DNA of 64,000 nucleotides. Origin: Zanthoxylum bungeanum. Taxonomy: Eukaryota > Streptophyta > Magnoliopsida > Sapindales > Rutaceae. The translations under genes were made by a program, and so were the position numbers. The notes beneath the pieces were generated by a model. The model did not search any database. It was not told the origin of the DNA and saw nothing but the letters and a program-made list of their open reading frames with translations. The stretch covers positions 19,213-83,212 of the forward strand of contig SKCR01034763.1 of assembly GCA_019454045.1 (NCBI GenBank), written 5' to 3'. This document shows, piece after piece, positions 11,824 to 22,883 of the stretch (the first letter of the stretch is position 1; the number at the start of each line of letters is the position of its first letter).

Positions 11824-13007
11824 TGGCAATTTTAGAAATTGTTGTAATAAATTTGGAATTTATTAATTGGACCTGCGTGTCCAGCCTTATTACCTCATTA
11901 TTCTTTGTATTCTCTTCTCATCTATTCCCCTCAATGTAAATGAGGTTTCTTTAGAAGTGTAGTGTAATGGGTAGAAGTAATACATGTGCTAGCGGGAGAG
12001 AGAAATAGAGAGATTTGATCTAGGATCAATGTGTAAAGTATCCATCCGCATATCATTATTATTTTATTATACGTGCTTTATTATGTGTTTAGAATGCATG
12101 TTTAAAGGTGTATGATGATGAGACCTTAACAAAGATAATAAATTGGTTGCCAATTTGCACGCGAAAAACCCTCACAAAATATTAAGCATTTTTTCCTTCC
12201 ATTTAGTGATTCTTACTCAAGATCCAAGACTGGCATTGTCTTGTTGGCCAAAGTCAAGGCCTTTGTCCGTCGAGGATGTGTTTGAATCACGAGAGCTTTG
12301 TTCCATATCGGTGTCTTGTCCAAGTTGTGGTTTGTTGGCCAAAGTCAAGACCACTTCTTATCCATCGACATTGATTACGAAGCTTTCCATGGTCAATGGG
12401 TTCCGCTTAACTGGGATCATTAAGTTTGTTGTGCCAAAGCCAAGGCTTAATTGATTCAGAGGAAAAAGGTTAGGGAATATATTGGATATATTGGCATATA
12501 TAAGATTTCTGTTTCGGACTTGGATGTCCACCTACTGGATCTAGGAATTGGATTGGATCCAATTGATCTTAGAGATCTACCTAGTTAAGTATCATACAAT
12601 TTGTTGGCCAAAGTCAAGATTGTGTGTTATTTAACGGGATCTTAGCCCATTAGTAAACACGGTTTCCCGAGTTCTCGACAAAGGGTTAGAGGCTCGCCGA
12701 AAAATAGTGGGAGGCAAGTATTAGATTTGCATTATTCGTTTAGTTACTTGCCATACGCGCTCAATCAAATATCATTCGTCAAATAAATTAAATGTTAGTT
12801 GGACTAATATTTAAATCGTTGTTTTAATTAAACAGTTGGACTGTATTTAAACTAATTCAATAAATAGTTGATTTTATAATTGGATTATAGTAATCAATAT
12901 AATTGAATTTTACAATCAATGTATTGTGGATTATATAGTTGGACTATAGTAATCATTATATTAAATAGTACCTAAATCGTTGATTAAATAGTTGGACTAT
13001 TAGAATC
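11823..13007 (+). other. Leader remnant of element D
   Basis: This aligns with the leader of A from about 4113 onward. It contains three copies of TTGGCCAAAGTCAAG (12241-12259, 12331-12350, 12601-12620). A 103-codon frame at 12143-12454 covers the same stretch as the 72-codon frame in A but is not preserved in B or C. Confidence 0.8.
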
Positions 13008-15758
13008 AAGATTCAAATTGAAAGATTGACATTTAAGACATAATCCTAGGAAAAATGTATTTAAATGGTTTAATTTTCAAATTGGGACTAAAATTTCAGG
13101 ATGGTCCTGAAAATTAAGAAGTTACTTTATTTGATAAAATAACATCTTAGGCCTAAGCCCGGAGTTAAGCAAATAGTAGAGCATGATCTTTGGAAGATTC
13201 ATGTGATGATAACTTTAGTGCTTAATCCGTTAAACTTGCCAAATAGACTCTTTAATTTCTTAATCAGAACTAAGGATTAGATCCTTAAAGTATGATAATG
13301 AAATTGAAGGATCTTCATAGATCTATCTATAGATCTTAGAAGTACTAAACTTGCAATAGACAACTCTTGGAGAGTTAATGGTCATTCTCATGGAGATAAA
13401 GTCAAAGTTTGCAATAAGGCAAGAAGCAAAAGACGCATCTTACTTCAATATTCTAGAAGGCCAAAGCTTGGCCAAAGGCTTCTTGAATATAGAAAAAGGC
13501 AAAGGCAAAATCATTATAATCTTCTGGGAAGATAAATGACATATCCCAAGATGTCTGTCTAAACTGTGGCAAACGGGGTCACTGTATCATAACTACCGTA
13601 TGGACAAGGCAGACATGAAGGAATAAAAGAAAGGGCAAGACTATAACTTTAAAGATGTTTGTCATAAGAATGTTCACCGCTAGTATAAAAATTGGATTTT
13701 AAATACTTAGTGTGATACATAAATTTATACTGGTGTGCAACATCTGCTATGAGCAGGATACTGACTTCAGTTGAGATTAATCTGCGAATCGGAAATGGGA
13801 TGAAAATTGCTGTTTTAACCGTAGATACCTAAGTTTAAGAACTATCTTCGGAAATGTACTTAAATTAGGAAACTGTTATAATATAACTAGTTTGACTAGA
13901 AACATTATCTCTATATCGAGTATAACTCGTTGCGAGTATACCTTTATATTCTAGAACACTAAAGTATTTTATTATATAAAGATGATATTGAGATAAACAC
14001 ATTAGAAGTGAATAACAGTATTTATATTTTGAATATAAATAAATCTCAAACATATAACTTGACAAACGAGTAGCTCAAACTGATTTGATCAGTTAAGGCT
14101 TATTTATGGCAGTGTTGTCAATGACATATTAAACAAGACTCGTATATCCACACTTTCGAAGAGTGGATACTAGGACTGATTTGATTCCAATCAAATAAAG
14201 TCTATGAATCTAATGTATTAGGCAAAGTTCCTGAAACGCCTTTACTTGGTAAAAGTGTAAATGCCACCGATCTATTAGCCCTAGTTCATAGTGAAGCAAG
14301 TGGACCTATGTCTAGCTAGGCTAGAGGTGGATATGAATATTTCGTGACCTTTACGGATATGGCATCATGTTATGGTTAAGTATTTCTTTTGAAACACGAA
14401 TCAGAAACTTTTAAAGTTTCGACACGAAATAGACAAACAGATAGGCTAAAGTATTAAACCGTCACGGTGAGACCGTAATGGAAAATACTTAAGTAATAAG
14501 TTTCTCGAATACTTGAAAGAGTATAGTATTCTTTCAAATGAGGACTCCTCCCGGAACACGTCAACTTGATCATGTGTCCGAACAGGATAAACCAAATTTT
14601 ATTGGACATGATAAGGTTAATCATGAGTCGCTCTGAGCTACCATTTCCTTCAAAGGGATAAGCATTAACAGTGCAATACATATTTTGAATAAGGTTCCAT
14701 AAAAATTTATTTGACAGAATTCATATTAGATATGAACAGGAAAGAAATCGGGTTTCACATTACAGAAAATTTGGGTATGCTGGGCATATGTTTGGATGAT
14801 ACCGAACTAGAACCCAAATTAGATAACTGCCAAATTATTGGTTATCATAGGGAAACCATAAGCATAGTGCTTGTACAACTCACTAAGAGAACAATGTGAT
14901 TGTTGCTCACCATGCGATTTTCCTAAGAGGAATACCGATATACAGTGGTAAGTGGGAGGATAGTAAAACTCGATAAAAATCGAAGTAATACTGTTCTAGG
15001 CACCGAGTCCATAATGGAACACAAACAGTTCATCAAAGATGAAACTGTATCATTAATCTTCGAATACCAAAAACCGCGTAGGTCGGAGGGAGTCAGAAAA
15101 TAACCTGGGGTATGGGTTTCTGATCTCACCTCATAAAGATGTTAATCTTTTGGGAAGACCAACCGACTACGTATGAGGAAGTGATACGAGGTATCGACTC
15201 CCTATTATAGCAAAGTGCTATAAATGTCCGAAATGGATTCCATGTATGGCAACTATATTTGGACACTAGTTGTTGTACCGCAAGGCATTTTACCTATTGG
15301 TACTACATAAATCTTCAAGGAAGACATACATGGATGGCAACATACCAGCGTACAAAGCTAGGCTTGTAGCGAAAAGGTATCGTTATCAACATTGTGTCGA
15401 TTATGACGAACCTTTTACCTGTTGTCACGGTAAATCCATTTGGATAATGCTTGTTGAAGCAACATGTTTCATTTATGAAATATGGCAGCTGAACGAAAAA
15501 ATTGCTTTCCTGAAAAGGAAACCTTTTGGAAGATGTTTACAACATCCTGACGGTTTTGTCGTACAAAAACTAGCAAATTAGGTTTACAGGTTATTCGATC
15601 CATGTTTCGATTGAAGCAAGCATTAGGTTCTTGGAATTATCGTTTTGATATAATCATAATGATGTATGATTTAATTCAAAACGAAAATGATTCTTATGTA
15701 TATAAGGAGGTTAGTGGGAGCGCACTGACAATGATTTCATAAATAATGATGATATGTC
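13008..15758 (+). pseudogene. Copia gag-pol relic of element D, first part
   Basis: This is decayed gag, zinc knuckle (about 13560-13605), protease, integrase and the first part of reverse transcriptase. The shared lesions are present: TAG at 14317-14319, the integrase deletion near 14408-14422, and the 4-base deletion near 15538-15545. Short readable islands remain, such as YKARLVAKRYRYQHCVDYDEPF near 15345-15415 in a 103-codon frame. The frame is then cut by element B at the RT segment that reads MSFLGNDIP in intact relatives. The remainder is at 35935-36693. Confidence 0.83.
15754..15758. repeat. Target-site duplication ATGTC, left of element B
   Basis: ATGTC is repeated at 35930-35934 after the 3' LTR of B. 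Removing B and one copy restores the RT relic of D. Confidence 0.93.
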
Positions 15759-17663
15759 TGTTAGACAATTATGACCCATAGCGTCACTGTTTGTAAAAGA
15801 CATTGTGTTTTTGTACAAAATTGACTATGTAGTATTGAAATTTCCTTTTATCATTTCGTAATTTATTTACTTTGATATATAAATGGTAAAAGTCCATATG
15901 ATTAGTTCCGGATTGAGATGATATGAGACAGTATCAATCCATAAAGGTTTAATCATTAAATATCCATAGTCGTAGTATTATCGAGACTGGACATCGATAA
16001 TGCGGAATAGACTAGCATTGCACTTGTGCGCGTTGTGAGGGCATAACGGCATAGTTCTCATATGTTGAAGTATAGGATACTTATGCAAGTGTGATAGGAG
16101 GTTATGTTTTACCGATGGTAGACCCCGCAGAATCCCATTGGTAGTATGTATATGTGTCTATGGGAGTCCACGTCTGGGTAGATGTATTTGGTCTTAACCT
16201 GAGACTTACATCGCTGATACTTGCGACAATCGGTAAACTTTGGTTTTTGTCGTCCAGAGCTTTAACAGGTTCTGTGTACGCCTCTATTGGGTTTATCGAG
16301 AATCGTAGTGTATTGGATATGATGTCAAGACAGAAGTATCACTCCAGACATATGGAGATGATGATCACGCATGGATTCATAACTAGTTCTCTATTGTGTT
16401 GCAACCATCGGGATAATGTGACAAGGTCATGATTATCCGATTCAAAGAGACTAGTTGTTTGATATCCGATATGTGCTTCGTACGGGGCAGACACTATTCC
16501 AGCCCCAGGCCTAGCACGTGACATCTGATACTGGATCGCAATACGAGATACTAGGTATTCTACGCCTAACATAGATTATATATTCCAGTAAGAATATTTA
16601 TGGAGAATTGGGTAGGCACGGTGCTTTGCTAGAAGCCAACCATGTCTTGTAAATCGGTAAGCACGTGGTACGAGGTACTCACTTTATCGGATAGTCCGAT
16701 AACCGGATTTACTACCAATAAATCCATAGATCTCTTGGGTCGCTTCCCAAAGATCCACCGATGACAGTTGACTTAAATTAGAGTTAATATGGGATTAATT
16801 TAGAGAGAGAAAATTAATCTGGGATTAATATGGGCTTTATTTAATCTGGGATTAAATGTGTTCAGTAGAGAAAGAACGCGATTAATTTGGAATTAATCGA
16901 TAAAATAAATTTAATAGTTAAATTTGATTTTTCTATTTAATTTATTCAAATGGGCTAAAATTAATATATCGGATATATTAAAATGAATTGGATTTCATTA
17001 CGAGATTAAAGTCGGACTTTAATACGAACGAACGAATTAATTAGAATTAGTTCGTGAACGACGTTCGTAATATATTGCGAGGCATCGTTGTTTAATTAAA
17101 TTAGATTTAATTATTTAGCGACGAAGGTTCGTTTAATCGGATTAAACGGAACCGAGCTGTGGCAAATGTTCGTAGAGATATTTGAATTTTGAATTCAAAT
17201 ATTTGGAGCCCATGTGTGGTAGGTGTACCTACCACCCAACTACCTTGTTTTGCTTTTGAAAAACAATTTACCCACACCTACCAAGTTTAGGGTAAAAGTG
17301 AAATGGTTTTACCAAAAGGTGAATAACAAAAAGGCTCTCTACACTTTTGTAACACAGTTCTTTCAATAGATAAAAAATTGAAAAACCCTAGAGAAGCTCT
17401 AAGGTGGCCGAACTTGCCTCTCTTTTTCTCTCTTGGATTTGATTTCAAATCAACTAAAAGCTAGCACTTTGGAAGTTAACAAAGGTGATAGGGAAACTAC
17501 TCAAAAGCTTGGAATCATCAAAAGGTTGGATCTTGGAGATCTTCCTCTCAAATTTTTTTAAGGCTCTATCCATTCATTGTAAGTTTATTTCGCATCTTAT
17601 AATGATCATATTATATGTTTTTCATGCTTATTAGATCCTATGAATGTTCAAGGAACACTAACA
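15759..17663 (+). repeat. 5' LTR of element B
   Basis: The LTR is 1,905 bp, from TGTTAGACAATTATG to AACACTAACA. It carries nine three-base-spaced palindromes between 16813 and 17202, ending in an 11-bp arm (ATATTTGAATT, spacer TTG) at 17178-17202. A short deletion near 16118 removes sequence present in the 3' copy. No clear TATATAA box is visible. Confidence 0.95.
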
Positions 17664-18249
17664 ATGGTATCAGAGCCTAATTTAAGCATGAAAATTTCTA
17701 GGGTTCTTGAACCTAAAATTTGGGCCTTTTATATTTTAAGCATGATTTTTTCAAATTGATGCTTTGAGTATGTTTACAACATGATAACTTAGAGTTATGC
17801 ATGATTAGATTTTAAATAAATTAAAAGAAACAAAAATTAAAAATTGCTTACCTTGGCCGAATGTCTACTGTCATTGCACTGCAGTTTTTTATTTTTTGTA
17901 ACATGAAATAATATGTTTAGATGCATGTTTAAATGTTGATAGTTGGTTTAAATTGATTTGAATCATTGTCAATAATGTTCATGTTAAAATCAAAGTGCAT
18001 GTTGAACATGAAATGATGTTCTTAGGCTTCAATATGTCTCAAGCATGCAATGATGTGTTTTGCCTTGATTTTATGTTAAGCATGAATTATTGGATCAAGC
18101 ATGATTAATTAAGTTAATTGATATTTTAGAAATATTGAGTTTAATTAATTAATTATGGCTAATACACTTTAATTAAAATAATTGTGATATTTGGAATATT
18201 ATAATTATGATAATATGCCTTTAAAATGAATTGGGCTAAAAGTGTGTAT
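17664..18249 (+). other. Leader of element B, first part
   Basis: This is untranslated AT-rich leader, with no gene seen. It is cut by element C at the duplication TGTAT (18245-18249) and continues at 28367. Confidence 0.85.
17665..17677 (+). promoter_or_regulatory. Primer binding site, initiator tRNA-Met, element B
   Basis: TGGTATCAGAGCC lies one base after the LTR end and matches the standard plant copia primer site. Confidence 0.93.
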
Positions 18250-20345
18250 TGTTGGACAATATGACCCATAGCGTCACTATTTGTACATATCATTGTGTTG
18301 TTGTACAAATTAACTATGTGACAAAGGAAATTACACTCTTATCATTTGTGATTAGATCACCCAGATATATAAATGATGAGAGGTCCTTTGATTTGTTCCT
18401 TGATTGAGAATGATATGAGACAATATCAATCAACGAAGGATAAATCATTAATATCCTAGTCAGAGTATTATCGAGATTGGACATCGATAAATACGTAAAA
18501 GACTAGTATCGCACTTGTGCGCGTTGTGAGGGCACAACGGCATAGTTCTCATATATTTAAGTATTGGATACTTATGCAAGTGTGGTAGGAGGTTTGTGTT
18601 CACCGACGGTACGGGAAACAGCTTCGCTCTGGATAGACCCCTCGGAATCCCATTGGTATTGTGACTATGTGTCTATGGGAGTCCGACATCAGGGTAGGTG
18701 TGTATGGTCTTAACCTGAGAGTTGCACGCTAATGCTTGCGACCAATCAATATACTTTGATTGAGGTCGTCAGGGGCTTTAACCTATTCTGGTACGCCGAT
18801 TTTGGGTATATTGAGAATCGTAGTAGAGTATTGGGTGTGATGTCAAGACGGAAGTATCACTTCAGTCATACTGGAGATGATGTCACGTAGGATACGGTAT
18901 TAGTGCTCTTAAGTGCTGGCCGGCCATCGGGATATTATGACAAGGTCATGTATATCCGATTATAGAGACTAGTTACCAGACATCCGACATGTGCTCGGAC
19001 GGGGCAGACACTTATCCAGCCCCAGCCCTAGCACGTGACTATCCGATACTGGGCCGATATACACAATACTTGGTATACTACGCTTGATATAGATCCTTGT
19101 ATATTCTATATGGATATGTCCGGAGAATTGGGTAGACTTGGTGCTTTGCTAGGAGTCGACCTTGTCTCGTAAATCGGTAGAACGTAGTACTTGGTACGTA
19201 CGCGATTCGGATACTCCGACGACCGCATTTACTGCCAACTTATCGGGGATCTCAGGGTCGCTTCCCGATAATCCACCGATGACGTATGACTCGCACTCTT
19301 AAATAATCTGGGATTATATAGAAGAGAGAGAAAATTAATCTGGGATTAATTACGGAGATAATTTATCTAGGATGAAATATCGTCTAGAGAGAGAAAACGA
19401 TTAATTCAGAATTAATCGATTAAATTAATATATTCGATATATTAAATGAAATTAGATTTCGACGCGGAATTAAAATTAGATTTTAATTCGGGCGAACGAA
19501 TTAATTTAGAATTAATTCATTAGCGATGTGAAAAGTGAATTCGCTAGGCGTAATCATTTAATTACGACGTGACAGAAAATTCGCTATTTAGGAATTAGCG
19601 GACCCGAGCCCGAGTGTGATTGCGAGCGCATTCGTATTTTGAATTCGAGTGCGGCAACGCAAGTCACATCAAGCGTCAAATCATTCGTCACATCAAGCGT
19701 CACTTTGAGTGATGTGATGTGATTGATTGATTGATGTGATTGATTGAATGATTGATTGACACACATCAAGTCACTTTAATAAGTGATATTGAATAGTGAT
19801 GGGTGTTGTTGGAATAGTGTTTGGTGGTTGTGTAATTGATTTCCATTTTATTTATTTGATATTTTAAATGGTAAATGCTTATTATTTTTTGGAAAAATAT
19901 ATAAAGCATTGTGTAAATCAATTAACAAGTCAACCATTTACACAACTTCATCTCTCTCCATTCTCTCTTTTTGGCTCACGCCCATTTGGGCAAAACACTC
20001 ACTGTTTTTCATCACAAAACCGTGAGCATGAGGGAGGCAAGAGTGAGTTTTGTGGCAAAAACTCAAGTGCTAGCACACTTACGGAACATGCGAAGGTGGT
20101 AGGGAGGTTCACCCATGAGCCGGGATCCGTCCAACGAAGCTTGGAGCTCCGTTTCACAGCTCAAATTCTGAAATGGAGGGCAGTGAACTGCACACAGTGG
20201 GCGTCCTTGGCAGTGAGCAAAGTGGCTTCATTCGTCTTCAAATCGTCTCAACTGATCGATGTGAGTATTCCGCTACCTCCGTTGATGTGTTCACACATTG
20301 TTTTCATGTCTTGTTTGATCTTGGGACCTAGAAACAAACCTAACA
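18250..20345 (+). repeat. 5' LTR of element C
   Basis: The LTR is 2,096 bp, from TGTTGGACAATATGACC to AAACCTAACA. It contains a palindrome run (about 19320-19515), a microsatellite-like GATTGATT stretch at about 19700-19765, and a TATA box at 19898-19906. A 173-codon frame at 19868-20389 runs across the LTR end and differs in frame from the 3' copy, so it is not a gene. Confidence 0.95.
19898..19906 (+). promoter_or_regulatory. Probable TATA box in 5' LTR of C
   Basis: TATATAAAG is followed about 50 bases on by the CT-rich CATCTCTCTCC stretch typical of a plant transcription start. The same box is at 27911-27919 in the 3' LTR. Confidence 0.6.
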
Positions 20346-22883
20346 ATGGCATCAAGAGCAATAGGTTCAAGCATGAAAATAGGGCTTAAAATTGGGTATA
20401 TTTTGTATTTGAGCATGATTTTGTGAAATTGGATGATTGAGCATGCTTAATATATGTTATATTGAAGATTGATTTGATCAATTTCAACAAAATGTGATTG
20501 GATCAATTTTGCCCAATTATTCCCCTTGGCCGAATGTGTATTGATTTTTAGGGTTCTTGGAAATTTTTGATTTTGATTCATTTGATGAGTTGAAATCATT
20601 AAGGATAATGTTAATTTGAAACTAATTGGATTGGATTTTGAATTGAACATAAAATCCCCAAAAGTTATCACCTTGGCCGAATGTAACTATGCCCTAATGT
20701 CTTGGTATATTTTGATTTTGAACAATTGGATGTGTATGAAATCATTTAGGATGTTGATTTAATGTCGATTGTGGGTTCGATTGGATTGAAACCAAATCGG
20801 ACACAAAATCCCTCATTGGCGAGAGCATTAAAGCATGTAATGGGTTTGATTTTTCATTTATGTGTTGGACATGTGATGATGATGTTTAGCATGATTAATT
20901 GGACTAATTAAGTGTTTTAGAAATATTGATTTAGGTGATTAATCATGTAATGCACTTTAGGTAATTAAATTGCGGAATTGGATTTATGTAATTTAATTAT
21001 TTAGGCCTTAAATTGGATTTGGGCTTCTAACGTTGTAATTGGGCCTATTGGGCTTGATTTTATCAAGTTGGGTTTAGGCCAAATGGATTGGATCCAATTG
21101 GGCCCAAAACCACTTCCGTTAAGCCCAATTGCGACTTAATGAACCTTTAAGTTTAATTGGGCCTAATGGGCCAAGATTGATTTATGGGCTTATGGGGTAA
21201 ATCCCGGATTGGATTTTGGTTATTCGGATTGACCCGAGTTGACCAAAAGCCACGCCTTAAGAAATCAATTAAAAGCCCATTAGACTTGAATTGAATTAAC
21301 GTTGGACGTTGATCGGTCTTTGAGACGTATTACGATTAAATTTGGAATTTAAGTCGTAAAAGGTTTATTATTAAAGTGTAATATTTAATTTGGAATTAAA
21401 TAACGAATTGGAATTGAATGCATATTAAATTGGATTTAATAACATAGTTTAATTTAATTCGAGAATTCGTACTTTGAGTACTTATTCGCAAAAACGAGTT
21501 TGACTCGAACAAAATCAAATCGTTGTTTGAACATTGGATGATCACATAATTATCAGATTAATTAATTTGATTAGATTGATTGATAGCATGCTTATGTGTG
21601 AATACGTGGTTGTGATGGATGAATAATGTATATCGGATGGATATTAGTCGGGTGGGGCAATTTTGGAAATTGTTGTAATAAATTGATTTATTAAATTGGA
21701 CCTGCGTGTCCAGCCTTATCACCTTTATTCTCTTTGTATTCTCTTCTCACCTATTCCCCTCAATTTAAATGAGGTTTCTTTAGAAGTGTAGTGTAACGGG
21801 TAGAAGTAATACACGTGCTAGCTCGAGTAAGAAAGGGAGAGATTGATCTAGGATCAATGTGTTAAGTATCCATCCGCATATCATTATTATTTATTTTCAT
21901 ACTCGCTTTATTATGTGTTTAGAATGCATGTTTAAGGGTGTATGATGATGAGACCTTAACAAAGATAATGAAATTGGTAGCCAATTTGCACGCGAAAAGC
22001 CCTCATCAAATATCATGCGTCTTTTCTTTCCATTGAGTGATTCTTGCTCAAGATCCAAGATTGGCATGGGCTGTGGCCAAAGTCAAGCCCTTGTCCGTCG
22101 AAGATGTGTTTGAATCACGAGGCTTTGTTCCATATTGGTGTCATGTCCAAGTTGTGGTTTGTTGGCCAAAGTCAAGACCACTTCTTGTCCATCGACATTG
22201 ATTACGAAGCTTCCATGGTCAATGGGTCCACGCTTGACTGGGATCACTAGGTTTGTTGTGCCAAAGCCAAAGCCTAGTTGATTCAAAGGAAAAAGGTTAG
22301 GGTATATATTCGATATATAAGCATATATAAGATATATGTTTCAGACTTGGATGTCCACCTACTGGATCTAGGAGTTGGATGGGATCCAATTGATCTTCGA
22401 GATCTACCTAGTTAACTATCATACAATTTGTTGACCAAAGTCAATATTGTGTGATACTTTAACGGGATCCTAGACCACTAGGAAACACGGTTTCCCGAGT
22501 ACTCGACAGAGGGTTAGAGGCTCGACGAAAAATAGTGGGAGGCAAGAATTGAATTTGCAATATTCGTTCAATTACTCGCCATACGCGCTCAAACAAATAT
22601 CACTCGTCAAATAAATTAAAAGTATTAGTTGGACTAATATTTAAATTGTTGTTTTAATAAACGGTTAGACTGTATTCTAGTTGATTATATAATTGGATTA
22701 TAGTAATCAATATATTTGAATTAATTAATTTCGATTTACAGTTGATTTTATAATTGGATTATAGTAATCAATGTAATTGAGGTTAATTAATTTAAATCAT
22801 ATTTGATTGTATAGTTGGACTATGATAATCATTATAATAAATAGTACCTATAATAAATTGATTAAATAGTTAGACTATTGAAA
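20346..22883 (+). other. Untranslated leader of element C
   Basis: No gene is seen. It matches the leaders of A, B and D and holds TTGGCCAAAGTCAAG-type motifs at 22072-22090 (GTGGCC variant), 22159-22178 and 22428-22446 (TTGACC variant), plus three-base-spaced palindromes. The 67-68-codon frames on both strands near 22044-22286 are unsupported. Confidence 0.8.
20347..20359 (+). promoter_or_regulatory. Altered primer binding site of element C
   Basis: TGGCATCAAGAGC sits where A, B and F have TGGTATCAGAGCC. It differs by a T-to-C change and an added A, which would weaken pairing with initiator tRNA-Met. Confidence 0.75.

Noticed and set aside
19690..19765. GATTGATT stretch as a functional satellite
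   Set aside because: It is a short simple repeat of the C LTR, varying by a few units between its two copies, with no other structure.
19868..20389. A 173-codon open frame at the end of the C 5' LTR
   Set aside because: It runs across the LTR end into the primer site. The matching stretch of the 3' LTR (27985-28390) is read in different frames because of single-base differences, so no protein is conserved.
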